A stretch of 64,000 bases of DNA from Geodermatophilus pulveris (GCF_900188375.1 NZ_FZOO01000010.1:105710-169709), one strand, 5' to 3'; counted from the stretch's first letter, positions 1 through 7,881 are shown. Numbers and translations are program-made. The notes: generated by a model not told the origin, from the letters alone.

Positions 1-49
1 CGCCGCCCTGCTGCTCGTCGTCCTGGCCGCCCGGCGCCGGCGGCGCTGA
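1..49 (+). CDS. 3' end of a membrane protein gene (truncated by window edge)
   Basis: Reading from base 2, fifteen codons precede a TGA at 47-49 and encode AALLLVVLAARRRRR. A run of aliphatic residues followed by five arginines looks like the end of a transmembrane helix with a cytoplasmic positive tail. The rest of the gene lies outside the window, so no family can be named. Its stop lies in the first unit of a 15-bp tandem repeat and it converges on the MFS gene at 81. Confidence 0.5.
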   Translation, partial: AALLLVVLAARRRRR

Positions 50-91
50 GCCACCCGGCGCCGAGCTACCCGGTGCTGAGCTACCCGGCAG
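47..91. repeat. three tandem 15-bp units between convergent genes
   Basis: Units at 47-61, 62-76 and 77-91 share the core GAGCYACCCGG. The first contains the stop codon of the upstream plus-strand gene and the third contains the minus-strand stop (CTA at 81-83) of the MFS gene, so both 3' ends lie inside the repeat. It probably grew by slippage. Confidence 0.7.
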
Positions 92-1265
92 TCGGCAGCG
101 GCCGGGTGGCACCGGCGGCCAGCAGGCCGGCGGCGAGGACGGCGAGGACGACGAGCAGCGCCTGCAGCACCCCTGTGACCTCGGCGACGAACCCGATCAG
201 CGGCGGGCCGGCGAGGAACGCGGTGTAGGAGATCGAGCTGACCACCGACACCCGGGCGGCCGCCCGCGCGGGGTCGTCGGCGGCGGCGCTCATGCCGACC
301 GGGAAGCCCAGCGCGGCGCCGGCCCCCCACAGCACCGCCCCGGCGAGGGCCAGGGGCACCGCGGGGGCGGTGACGAACAGCAGCAGGCCGAGCACCGCCG
401 TCGCGGCGCCGGTCCGCAGCACGGCCACCCGGCCCCAGCGGTCCAGCAGCGCGCCGCCCACCACCCGGACGGCGGTCATCGCGGTGACGAAGACGGCGAA
501 GCCGATCGCCGCGGTCGCCTCGCCCAGGCCGTGGCCGTCGACCAGGGCCACGGCGAGCCAGTCGTTGGCGGTGCCCTCGGTGAAGGCGAAGGCGAGGGTG
601 GACAGCCCGACCAGCAGGGTGCGCGGCTCCCGCCAGGCCTGCCCGACGCCCGAGCCGGCGGCACGCTGCTCGTCGTCCGGCGGCTCCACGGGGAGGAACG
701 AGCGGGTGGCGACCGCGATCGCGCCCAGCGCGAGGACCGCCGTTCCCACGAGCTGGGCGGCCAGCGGGAGGGCCACGGCCGCGGCGCCGGCCCCCAGCAG
801 CGCGCCGGCGACCGTGCCCACGCTGAACCCGGCGTGCAGCCGCGGCATGAGGGCGCGGTCCAGCCCCCGCTCGACCGCGGCGCCCTCGATGTTCATGGCC
901 ACGTCCCAGCTGCCCACGCCCACGCCCACCAGCGTCAGGCCCGCCCCGGCGGCGAGGACCTGACCGGAGGCCAGGCCGAGGGCCAGCAGCAGCAGCCCGG
1001 ACACCGCCACGACCGCCCCGGCCAGCACGCCGCGGGCCGGGCCGATGCGGTGCACCACCGGGCCGGTGAGCGGCAGCGCCACGGTCGAGCCGACGGCGAT
1101 GCACAGCAGCAGCAGCCCCAGCCCGGCCGACGACAGGTCCAGCGCGTCGCGGGCGGCGGGCACCCGCGAGATCCACGACGCGAAGGCGAACCCGTTGACG
1201 ACGAAGGCCACGGCGACGGCGACCCGCGCCCGCTCGAGGGAGGCGGTGGAGGAGGTCAGGTGCAC
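81..1265 (-). CDS. MFS transporter, probable target of the divergent LacI regulator
   Basis: About 394 residues with roughly twelve hydrophobic segments, of major facilitator type, probably a sugar or small-molecule exporter/importer in the membrane. Early sequence FASWISRVPAARDAL followed by alternating helices resembles the YbjJ/FucP-like MFS branch. The frame stays open to 1421, but GTG at 1265 is preferred: AAGGA lies 6 nt upstream and the residues before it are Arg/Ser-rich and unlike a transporter N-terminus. It is transcribed away from a LacI-family gene, and a perfect 16-bp palindrome lies 37 bp upstream of its start, which suggests repression by that regulator. Substrate unknown. Confidence 0.85.
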   Translation of the reverse strand: MHLTSSTASLERARVAVAVAFVVNGFAFASWISRVPAARDALDLSSAGLGLLLLCIAVGSTVALPLTGPVVHRIGPARGVLAGAVVAVSGLLLLALGLASGQVLAAGAGLTLVGVGVGSWDVAMNIEGAAVERGLDRALMPRLHAGFSVGTVAGALLGAGAAAVALPLAAQLVGTAVLALGAIAVATRSFLPVEPPDDEQRAAGSGVGQAWREPRTLLVGLSTLAFAFTEGTANDWLAVALVDGHGLGEATAAIGFAVFVTAMTAVRVVGGALLDRWGRVAVLRTGAATAVLGLLLFVTAPAVPLALAGAVLWGAGAALGFPVGMSAAADDPARAAARVSVVSSISYTAFLAGPPLIGFVAEVTGVLQALLVVLAVLAAGLLAAGATRPLPTAG

Positions 1266-1301
1266 CAGGGGTCCTTCCGTGCGCGGCGTCCCGGTCACTC
1301 T

Positions 1302-1317
1302 ATCGAATCGATTCGAT
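1302..1317. promoter_or_regulatory. perfect 16-bp palindromic operator for the LacI-family regulator
   Basis: ATCGAATCGATTCGAT is an exact palindrome centred between 1309 and 1310, in the 124-bp gap between the divergent MFS and LacI-family genes. LacI-family operators typically have a central CG dyad in an AT-rich context, as here, and the site is conspicuously AT-rich for this genome. Binding is inferred. Confidence 0.75.
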
Positions 1318-1389
1318 GATCGTTTCCTCGACCGCGGGCCGGTGGGGTCGTAGCGTCGGCGGCCCCGACCCGACGAGGAGCCCGCGACC

Positions 1390-2457
1390 GTGAGCGACCG
1401 GACCCGCCCGACGCTGGCCACCGTGGCCGCCCGGGCCGAGGTGGCGCCGTCGACGGCGTCGCTGGTCTTCTCCGGCTCCGAGCGGGTCGCCCCGGCGACG
1501 CGGGACCGGGTGCTGGCGGCGGCCGCCGAGCTCGGCTACGCCGGCCCGGACCCGGTCGCCCGCTCGCTGCGCTCCCGGCGCAGCGGGGTCGTCGGGGCGG
1601 TGATCGGCGAGCGGCTGACCTACGCGTTCAGCGACCCGGTCGCGGTGCAGCTGCTCGACGGGGTCACCGAGGTGCTCAGCCCGCTGGGCGTCGGCCTGCT
1701 GCTGCTACCGGGGGACGCCGACCGGCACGGCCCGACGCTGGCCCAGCTGGCGCACGTGCCGCTGGACGCGGTGGTCTACGCGACCTGCGGGCCGGAGGAC
1801 GACCCGGCCCTGGAGCACCTGCGGCGCCGCGAGGTGCCCATCGTGGCCGTCGACGGGCCGGGCGGCGACGACGTCGTCCTCGTCGGCGTCCCCGACCGCC
1901 GGGGCACCGCCGAGCTGACCCGGCACCTGGCCGACCTCGGGCACCGCCGGGTCGCGGTGGTCGCCCTGCCGCTGCGCCTGGACGGCACCCGCGGCCCGGT
2001 CACCGCCGAGCGCCGCGCCCGGGTGCACTTCCGCGACGTGCGCGAGCGGGCCCTCGGCGTCGAGGACGTCCTCGGCCCGGTGCCGCTGTGGGAGACGGCG
2101 ACCAACGCGGTCGAGGAGGGCGCGCGGGCCGGGCGGGTGCTGCTCGACGTCTCGGCGGCGGACCGGCCGACGGCGGTGGTCGCGCAGAGCGACATCCTGG
2201 CCGCCGGCGTGCTGCGCGCCGCGGAGTCCCTCGGCCTTCGGGTGCCCGAGGACGTCAGCGTGGCCGGCTTCGACGGCGTCGACCTGCCCTGGCTGCCGCC
2301 GGTGCGGCTGACCACCGTCGTGCAGCCGACCACCGAGAAGGGCCGGGTCGTCGGCCGGGCGGTCACCGAGCTGCTCGCCGGACGGCGGCCGGCCGACGCC
2401 GTGCTCGACGTCCACCTGTCCGTCGGCACCACCACCGGGCCGGCCCCGCGGGCGTGA
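1390..2457 (+). CDS. LacI-family transcriptional regulator
   Basis: 355 residues, normal for the family. Residues 7-52 form the LacI helix-turn-helix (TLATVAARAEVAPSTASLVF) followed by the hinge region DPVARSLRSRRSGVVG, then a periplasmic-binding-protein-like effector domain to the end (VSVAGFDGVDLPWLPPVRLTT is the usual C-terminal signature). GTG at 1390 has GAGGAG at 1376-1381 upstream. It is divergent from the MFS gene and shares a 16-bp palindrome with it, so local autoregulation and MFS control are likely. The inducer cannot be read from sequence. Confidence 0.92.
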   Translation: MSDRTRPTLATVAARAEVAPSTASLVFSGSERVAPATRDRVLAAAAELGYAGPDPVARSLRSRRSGVVGAVIGERLTYAFSDPVAVQLLDGVTEVLSPLGVGLLLLPGDADRHGPTLAQLAHVPLDAVVYATCGPEDDPALEHLRRREVPIVAVDGPGGDDVVLVGVPDRRGTAELTRHLADLGHRRVAVVALPLRLDGTRGPVTAERRARVHFRDVRERALGVEDVLGPVPLWETATNAVEEGARAGRVLLDVSAADRPTAVVAQSDILAAGVLRAAESLGLRVPEDVSVAGFDGVDLPWLPPVRLTTVVQPTTEKGRVVGRAVTELLAGRRPADAVLDVHLSVGTTTGPAPRA

Positions 2458-2616
2458 CCCCCGCGCGGGTCAGGCCGAGTGCGAGGCCGGCGCCGACGAC
2501 GGCGACACCCACCCAGACCGCCGGGGCCGGCGGCGGCCCGCCGAGGAGCACCCCGGTGCCGGCGGCGGCCACGGGCGCCGCCCGGTGAGCAGCCCGGCGC
2601 GGCCGGCCCCCAGCCG
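2455..2616 (-). pseudogene. C-terminal remnant of an EamA/DMT-type transporter, frameshifted
   Basis: Directly after the clpP fragment the minus strand encodes RLGAGRAGLLTG in the clpP frame; adding one G there restores AAPVAAAGTGVLLGGPPPAP and then VWVGVAVVGAGLALGL, which reads like the last two helices of a drug/metabolite transporter. The rest of that gene is missing, and the restored frame has no stop of its own but runs on antisense into the LacI gene. I read this as a 3' fragment left by a deletion, with a later 1-nt loss. Confidence 0.55.
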
Positions 2617-2925
2617 CATCCCCACGGAGCAGGTCGCCACGTCGCAGTCGAGGAACTGCATCCTGTCGTAGACGGCCATGCCCGCGCTCACCGATCCGCC
2701 GGGCGAGTTGATGTGGAGGTGGATGTCGCTGCGCGCGTCGTCGGCAGCCAGCAGCAGCATCTGCGCGCACAGCTGGTTGGCCACGTCGTCGTCGACCTGG
2801 CGGTCCAGGAAGACGATGCGCTCGCGCAGCAGCCGGTCGAACACGGCGTCGGTCAGGGAGGCGTGGCCGCCGGCGCCGCTCAGGCGGGCGGCGTCCGGCG
2901 TGGTCGGCATCGGGATGACTGGCAT
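2617..2925 (-). pseudogene. clpP: truncated clpP (ATP-dependent Clp protease proteolytic subunit), 5' half only
   Basis: 103 codons from ATG at 2925 match the N-terminal half of ClpP: DAVFDRLLRERIVFLDRQVD, NQLCAQMLLLAADD, the oxyanion-hole loop HINSPGGSVSAGMAVYD and then DVATCSVGM. Intact ClpP continues GMAASMG, which carries the catalytic serine; here the sequence switches at GM to unrelated residues. Catalytic Ser, His and Asp are all absent, so no peptidase activity is possible. It is probably an accessory paralogue; the essential clpP copies would be elsewhere. The frame stays open to 2470, so a hybrid of about 150 residues could still be translated. Confidence 0.85.
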
Positions 2926-3008
2926 GGTCCGGCCTCGTTCTGGATGGGTGGATCCGTCGGCCGGAGTGGACCAGCGCGCCACTCGGGACATGCGGTGGGA
3001 TGGCGTTG

Positions 3009-3025
3009 TTGCGCCGAGCGCGCAA
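3009..3025. promoter_or_regulatory. inverted repeat TTGCGC-N5-GCGCAA upstream of the broken clpP (possible ClgR-type site)
   Basis: TTGCGC and GCGCAA are exact inverted copies separated by 5 nt, lying 84 bp upstream of the clpP fragment and about 55 bp upstream of the amidohydrolase start. ClgR operators controlling clp genes in actinobacteria contain CGC-N5-GCG, which this site has, although the flanking bases do not match the remembered consensus. Possibly a relic clpP operator. Confidence 0.35.
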
Positions 3026-3080
3026 TCTCCACGCCGAGGGCGGAACCGACACGCCCGGGTGGGCACGGGAGGTGGTGGAC

Positions 3081-4298
3081 GTGGTGCGGGACGCGTTCGT
3101 GGTCACCGGGGCGGCGGTGTTCGACGGCACCCGGTTCCGGCCGCCGGCCTCGGTGCTCGTCGTGGCTGACCGCATCGCCGCCGTCGAGGACCGCCTGACC
3201 CCTCCCACGGGCGCGACGGTCGTCGAGGCCGCCGGCGCCACGCTCCTGCCGGGCCTGGTCGACGCGCACACGCACGTGTCGGCCGGGGCGCTGGAGGCGG
3301 CGCTGCGCTGCGGCGTCACGACCGAGGTCGACATGTTCGCCGACCCGGCGCTCATCCGGTCGCTCCGGGCCCGGGCGGCCGCCGACCCGGCGGCACTGGC
3401 CGACGTCCGTTCCGCGGGGACCGGCGCCACCGCCCCCGGCGGTCACCCGACCGTCCTGGTCGACCTCGGCCGGCTCGCCCCGTTCCCCACCATCGCGCGA
3501 CCGGACCAGGCCGCGGCCTTCGTCGCCGCCCGCATCGCGGAGGGCTCCGACCACCTCAAGGTGGTGCTGGAGGACGGCACCACCACCGGCCGGGCGGTGC
3601 CGCGGCTGCCCGACGACGTCCTGCGCGCCCTGGTCACCGCGGCCCACGCCGAGGGGCTCGTCGTCGTGGCGCACGCGCTCACACAGGCCGACGCGCTGGC
3701 CGCGGTCCGCGCCGGCGTCGACGGCCTGGCCCACCTGTTCCTCGACGAGCCCCCGTCGGAGGAGTTCGTCGCGGCGGCCGCGGGCAGCGGCGTCTTCGTC
3801 GTCCCCACGCTGACCTCGCTGGCCGCCCGCAGCGGCTCCCGCCGCGGCCCGGCGCTGGCGGCCGACCCGCACCTGGGGCCGCTGCTGGACCCCGCGCAGC
3901 GGTCGCTGCTGCTGGCGGGCTTCCCGGCCGGGCCCGGGGCGCGGGCCGACCTGCGGCACGCGCTGGACGCGGTGCCCCGGCTGCGCGACGCCGGGGTGCG
4001 CCTGCTGGCCGGCACCGACGCGGCCAGTCCCGGCACCGCGCACGGCGCGAGCCTGCACGACGAGCTGGACCTGCTCGTGCAGGCCGGCCTGGCCCCCGGC
4101 GAGGCGCTGACCGCGGCCACGGCGGCACCGGCCGCCGCGTTCCCCGCCCTCGCCGACCGCGGCCGGCTGGCCCCCGGCCTGGCCGCGGACCTCGTCCTCG
4201 TCGACGGCGGCCCGCGGGCCGACGTCACCGTGACGCGGAGGATCCGCGCGGTCTGGCGGCGCGGCCGGCGGGTGCCCCTGCCGGGACGGACCGGCTGA
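3081..4298 (+). CDS. amidohydrolase family protein (imidazolonepropionase-like)
   Basis: About 405 residues of a metal-dependent hydrolase with a composite urease-type fold. The N-terminal beta segment VTGAAVFDG leads to the metal site GLVDAHTH, followed by a candidate lysine ligand (SDHLKVV), histidines in VVVAHA and GLAHLF, and the aspartate in GTDAASPG. The C-terminal GRLAPGLAADLVLVDGGP returns to the beta-sandwich. GTG at 3081 is chosen because GGGAGG lies 8 nt upstream; an in-frame ATG at 3000 would add 27 atypical residues. Substrate unknown; family members cleave cyclic amides or peptides. Its 3' end overlaps the convergent AraC gene by 74 bp. Confidence 0.85.
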   Translation: MVRDAFVVTGAAVFDGTRFRPPASVLVVADRIAAVEDRLTPPTGATVVEAAGATLLPGLVDAHTHVSAGALEAALRCGVTTEVDMFADPALIRSLRARAAADPAALADVRSAGTGATAPGGHPTVLVDLGRLAPFPTIARPDQAAAFVAARIAEGSDHLKVVLEDGTTTGRAVPRLPDDVLRALVTAAHAEGLVVVAHALTQADALAAVRAGVDGLAHLFLDEPPSEEFVAAAAGSGVFVVPTLTSLAARSGSRRGPALAADPHLGPLLDPAQRSLLLAGFPAGPGARADLRHALDAVPRLRDAGVRLLAGTDAASPGTAHGASLHDELDLLVQAGLAPGEALTAATAAPAAAFPALADRGRLAPGLAADLVLVDGGPRADVTVTRRIRAVWRRGRRVPLPGRTG

Positions 4299-4986
4299 CG
4301 GGGGCTGGACCGGAGCGGGCGTAGGCCGACGGCGTGGTCGCCAGCAGGCGCCGGAGGTGCCGGGTCAGGTGGGCCTGGTCGTAGAACCCCACCGCGGGTG
4401 CCACCCGGGCCGCCGGCACGCCGTCGAGCAGCAGCCGGCGCGCCCGGTCGAGGCGCCGCCCGGTCAGGTGTCGGTGCGGCGGCAGCCCGTGCCGACGGGT
4501 GGAGCACCGCACCAGGTGGGTGGGCGGCGCCCCGAGCAGCCGGCCGGCCTCGGTCAGCCCGAGCCCCTCGACGGTGCGGGCGTCGAGCAGGTCGCGCAGC
4601 CGGTCCGTGAGGACGTCGTCCCGCACGGCCGGCGCCGCGGCGACCGTGCCGGTCAGGTGCCGCCGCAGCCGGTCGGGCACGAGCGCCAGCCGGCTCTCCG
4701 CCTCCAGGGCCTCGGTGCGCGCGGCCAGCGCGGCGTGCAGCTGGGACAGCCGCACCCGCAGCACGGGGTCCTCGAGCGTCGGGCGGTCGACGGCGGCGCC
4801 GATGCCGTCCTCGCCGAGGGTGTCGGCGTCCAGGTACAGGACGCGCTTGCGGAAGCCGCCCGGCGTGTGCGCCCGCCCGTCGTGGGTGTGTGCGGGGTGG
4901 GCGTGGTCGGTGAAGGAGGCGTGGAAGACCTCGGCCGACCCCGGCACACCCGGCCGCCGGGCGGTGACCCGTGAGCCGGTCGGCAC
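4225..4986 (-). CDS. AraC-family regulator with an apparently shortened cupin sensor domain
   Basis: About 253 residues. The C-terminal half is a normal double helix-turn-helix (LGLTEAGRLLGAPPTHLVRC; GFYDQAHLTRHLRRLLATTP). The N-terminal cupin is odd: EVFHASFTDHAHPAHTH is followed at once by DGRAHTPGGFRKRVLYLD. In relatives I recall, about 40 residues of beta-barrel separate these two blocks. The two ends both contain a HTHD/HDGRA-like stretch, so an in-frame deletion between short repeats is plausible. GTG at 4986 is preceded by TACGTT with a 6-nt gap, suggesting a leaderless transcript. It is divergent from a DUF2000 gene, its likely target. Confidence 0.8.
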   Translation of the reverse strand: MPTGSRVTARRPGVPGSAEVFHASFTDHAHPAHTHDGRAHTPGGFRKRVLYLDADTLGEDGIGAAVDRPTLEDPVLRVRLSQLHAALAARTEALEAESRLALVPDRLRRHLTGTVAAAPAVRDDVLTDRLRDLLDARTVEGLGLTEAGRLLGAPPTHLVRCSTRRHGLPPHRHLTGRRLDRARRLLLDGVPAARVAPAVGFYDQAHLTRHLRRLLATTPSAYARSGPAPVSRSVPAGAPAGRAARPRGSSASR

Positions 4987-4992
4987 GTCAGG

Positions 4993-4998
4993 AACGTA
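4993..4998 (-). promoter_or_regulatory. -10 hexamer of the AraC-family gene (leaderless layout)
   Basis: On the minus strand TACGTT ends 6 nt before the GTG at 4986, placing the transcript start at or next to the start codon. No Shine-Dalgarno sequence is visible. Confidence 0.55.
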
Positions 4999-5035
4999 CA
5001 AGACCCGGCGGGGGCGGCCGGGCGATCCTGCGGGC

Positions 5036-5467
5036 ATGGACCCTGCGCAGCCCGCCGTCCGGTGGCCCACGGGGATCGCCGTCCTGCTGCGGGAGGACCT
5101 CGCGTCGTGGCAGGCGCTGAACGTGACCGCCTTCCTGTCCGGCGGCATCGCCGCGACCCTGCCGGAGCTGATCGGGAAGCCCGACGCCGACGCCGACGGC
5201 ACGGCCTACCTGCCGATGTTCCGGCAGCCGGTGCTGGTGCTCAGCGGCACCGCCGAGGTGCTCACCCGCGCCCACGCCCGGGCGCTGGAGCGCGGGCTGC
5301 CGCTGTCGGTGTTCACCGCCGACCTGTTCGCCACCGGTGGGGACGACGAGAACCGGGCCGCGGTGCGCGCCGTCCCCGCCGCCGCCCTGGACCTGGTCGG
5401 CCTCGCCCTGCACGGACCGCGCAACGCCGTCGACACGGTGGTCGAGGGCGCGCGGATGCACGCGTGA
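5036..5467 (+). CDS. DUF2000 family protein
   Basis: 143 residues that resemble the DUF2000 family (remembered as having a peptidyl-tRNA-hydrolase-like fold and no established biochemical role). Recognisable segments are WPTGIAVLLREDLASWQALN, TAFLSGGIA and YLPMFRQPVLVLSG, then LSVFTADLFATGGDDENRAA. ATG at 5036 follows GATCCT by 6 nt and lacks a ribosome-binding site. It is divergent from an AraC regulator, an arrangement common for this family, so it is probably that regulator's target. Confidence 0.75.
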   Translation: MDPAQPAVRWPTGIAVLLREDLASWQALNVTAFLSGGIAATLPELIGKPDADADGTAYLPMFRQPVLVLSGTAEVLTRAHARALERGLPLSVFTADLFATGGDDENRAAVRAVPAAALDLVGLALHGPRNAVDTVVEGARMHA

Positions 5468-5511
5468 CGGCGGCCTGCCCCGGCCGTCCGGCGCCGGCTG
5501 CCCGCCGTCCC

Positions 5512-5517
5512 TACGGT
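5512..5517 (+). promoter_or_regulatory. -10 hexamer of the dehydratase gene (leaderless layout)
   Basis: TACGGT is followed by 6 nt and then GTG at 5524, with no Shine-Dalgarno sequence between. Confidence 0.6.
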
Positions 5518-5523
5518 GGACGG

Positions 5524-6483
5524 GTGATCAACAGGGACGACGTCGAGGCGGCCCGGCAGCGCACCGCCGGGCTGGTGCGCCGGACGCCCGTCACCGCCGT
5601 GGCCGCCGGCGAGCTCGTGCCGGACGCCCCGGTGCTGCTCAAGCTCGAGCAGCTGCAGCACACCGGGTCGTTCAAGGCCCGCGGTGCGCTCAACCGGGTG
5701 CTGGCGGCGGCCGGGCGCGGGGAGCTCGGCCCGGCCGGCGTGGTGGCCGCGTCGGGCGGCAACGCCGGGCTGGCGGTGGCGTACGCGGCGGCCCGGCAGG
5801 GGGCGGCCGCCCGGGTGTACGTGCCGGCGACGGCGCCCGCGGTGAAGGTGGCCCGGCTGCGGGAGCTCGGCGCCGACGTCGTCCAGGTCGGGGACCGCTA
5901 CGCGCTGGCCTACGAGGCCGCGGTCGCCGAGGCGGAGCGGACGGGGGCGCTGTTCTGCCACGCCTACGACCAGCCGGAGGTCTGCGCCGGGCAGGGCACG
6001 CTGGCCCTGGAGCTGCTCGACCAGGTGGACGGCGGGGTCGACACGGTCCTCGTCGCGGTCGGCGGCGGCGGGCTCATGGCCGGGGTGGCCGCCGCCCTGG
6101 AGGGCCGGGCCCGGGTCGTCGGCGTCGAGCCGCGCACCGCCGGCACGTTCGCGGCCGCCCTCGCCGCCGGGGTGCCGGTCGACGTGCCGGTGTCCGGCGT
6201 CGCGGCCGACTCGCTGGGCGCCACCCGGCTCGGCGCGATCGCCTGGGCGGTGGCCGGGCGCACCGGCGCCGGATCGGTCCTGGTGGACGACGCCGACGTG
6301 GTCGCCGCCCGGCTGTCCCTGTGGGAGGAGCACCGGCTGGTCGTTGAGCACGGCGCGGCGACCGTGGTGGCGGCGCTGCGCTGCGGCGCCTACCGGCCGG
6401 CACCCGGCGAGCGGGTGGTGGCGGTGCTGTGCGGCGCGAACACCGCGCTGGCCGACCTGACGCCGGAGGCGCCGCTCCGCTGA
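5524..6483 (+). CDS. PLP-dependent threonine/serine dehydratase
   Basis: 319 residues of the fold-type II PLP family. The Schiff-base lysine lies in HTGSFKARGALN, the substrate loop is ASGGNAGLAVAYAA and the phosphate-binding loop is VGGGGLMAGVAAAL. It deaminates a hydroxy amino acid, most likely threonine or serine, to the 2-keto acid and ammonia in the cytoplasm. No ACT regulatory domain follows, so it is the short catabolic or moonlighting type rather than the long allosteric IlvA. The GTG at 5524 lies 6 nt after a TACGGT hexamer. A few bases separate it from the convergent MFS gene. Confidence 0.88.
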   Translation: MINRDDVEAARQRTAGLVRRTPVTAVAAGELVPDAPVLLKLEQLQHTGSFKARGALNRVLAAAGRGELGPAGVVAASGGNAGLAVAYAAARQGAAARVYVPATAPAVKVARLRELGADVVQVGDRYALAYEAAVAEAERTGALFCHAYDQPEVCAGQGTLALELLDQVDGGVDTVLVAVGGGGLMAGVAAALEGRARVVGVEPRTAGTFAAALAAGVPVDVPVSGVAADSLGATRLGAIAWAVAGRTGAGSVLVDDADVVAARLSLWEEHRLVVEHGAATVVAALRCGAYRPAPGERVVAVLCGANTALADLTPEAPLR

Positions 6484-6494
6484 CGGGCGCCGGG

Positions 6495-7700
6495 CTACCC
6501 GCCCGCCGCCGGCCGCCCGGCCCGCGGCAGGGCGAGGGCGGCGAGCAGCCCGGCGGCCAGCACGCCGGTGGTCACCGCGAAGGCGACCTGGTAGGAGGCG
6601 ACGTCGGTCAGCCACCCGGCGGCCAGCGGCCCGACGATGGCGCCGAGGTCGGCCGACATCTGGAACACCGCGACCACCCGGCCGCCGCGCGCCGGGCTGA
6701 CGTCGGCGACCAGCGCGGCCGGGACGCTGGCGAGGAAGGACGCGCCCAGCCCGAACACCGCCATCGACAGCAGGAAGACCCACAGGGCCGGCGGCGCGAC
6801 GAGCGCGGCGGTCGAGGCGGTGGCCAGCGAGGCGCCGAGGACCAGCGCGGGGCGCCGTCCCCAGGTGTCGGCGAGGGCGCCGGAGCGCAGCAGGCCCAGG
6901 GCCTGGGCCACCGAGCCGGCCAGCAGCCCGGCGCCGGCCCACGCGACGGTGCGGCCCAGCTCCTCGGTGACGTAGAGGGGGACCAGCGAGTTGCGGACGC
7001 CGAACAGGACCCAGCCCACGCCGAGGTTGGCGACCAGCGCGGCCAGGTACACCCGCGACCGCAGCGCCGTGCCCAGGGGGACGGCCTCGGGCTCGGCTCC
7101 CGACGACGTCCGGGCGGCCTGCTCGCGGCGGGTGGCCGAGGGGCGCAGCAGCACCATGGCCACCGACCCGGCCAGGAGCAGGAACCCGGCGTAGAGGAAG
7201 AACGGCAGCCGCGGGGAGAGCTCGGCGAGCAGCCCGCCGGCCGCGGGGCCGGCGATGCCGCCGAGGATGAAGCCGCCCTGCCAGGTCGCGGCGGCCCGCC
7301 CGCGGTGCGACGGGGGCGCGACCCGCAGCAGCAGGGACAGCGCGGCGACGGTGAACATGGCGCTGCCCACGCCGCCGGCGGCGCGCAGGACGAGGAACAG
7401 CGGGAAGTCCGAGGCCAGGCCGGCCAGGCCGGTGGTGACCGCGACGACGACCAGGCCGGCCGACAGCACCGTCCGCTCGCCGAACCGCTCGACCAGCGAG
7501 CCGCCGCCGAAGGCCGAGACGAACCGGAAGAACGCGAAGGCGCTGACCGCCAGCCCGACGGCCGTGGTGCCGACGCCGAAGGAGCGGGCGAACAGCGGGA
7601 TGGCCGGGGCGACGATGCCGAAGCCGAGGGCGACGACGAAGGCGACGACGGCGAGGATGCCGACCTCTCGGGGCAGCTCGCTCCGCCCCCGCCACAGCAC
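6495..7700 (-). CDS. MFS transporter (drug-efflux type)
   Basis: 401 residues with about twelve membrane segments. Early helices carry GFGIVAPAIPLFARSFGV and the loop LVERFGERTVLSAG, a form of the MFS motif-A loop; the central loop REQAARTSSGAEPEAVPLG separates the two halves. The layout is typical of proton-driven multidrug or metabolite exporters. The start is taken as GTG at 7700; no strong ribosome-binding site is visible there. It is convergent with the dehydratase and downstream of the nrdJ terminator, so it probably has its own promoter. Substrate unknown. Confidence 0.85.
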   Translation of the reverse strand: MLWRGRSELPREVGILAVVAFVVALGFGIVAPAIPLFARSFGVGTTAVGLAVSAFAFFRFVSAFGGGSLVERFGERTVLSAGLVVVAVTTGLAGLASDFPLFLVLRAAGGVGSAMFTVAALSLLLRVAPPSHRGRAAATWQGGFILGGIAGPAAGGLLAELSPRLPFFLYAGFLLLAGSVAMVLLRPSATRREQAARTSSGAEPEAVPLGTALRSRVYLAALVANLGVGWVLFGVRNSLVPLYVTEELGRTVAWAGAGLLAGSVAQALGLLRSGALADTWGRRPALVLGASLATASTAALVAPPALWVFLLSMAVFGLGASFLASVPAALVADVSPARGGRVVAVFQMSADLGAIVGPLAAGWLTDVASYQVAFAVTTGVLAAGLLAALALPRAGRPAAGG

Positions 7701-7829
7701 GCCCTGGATGCTCGCACGGGGCGATCGGCGGCCGCCGGGGCGCGGGGCTCCTCGGCGGCGGACTGCCCAGGCGGCCGCCGACGACGGACCGCCCGGCCCC
7801 CGGGGCGGGGACCGGGCGGGTCGCGTCGC

Positions 7830-7874
7830 GCCCGCCGGGGCGTCCTGCGGGGGCCGCAGGACGGCCCGGCGGGC
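7830..7874 (-). terminator. long hairpin terminator of nrdR-nrdJ
   Basis: Arms 7830-7850 and 7854-7874 pair over 21 positions with one G-G mismatch and a 3-nt loop, 7 bp after the nrdJ stop. There is no U-run, as is common for high-GC actinobacterial terminators. Confidence 0.8.
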
Positions 7875-7881
7875 GTCGCCG

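Noticed and set aside
5206..7695. Long open minus-strand frame over the dehydratase and MFS genes
   Set aside because: It is antisense to well-supported genes, rich in Arg/Gly/Pro, and has no recognisable domain. Such frames are expected at about 75 percent GC.
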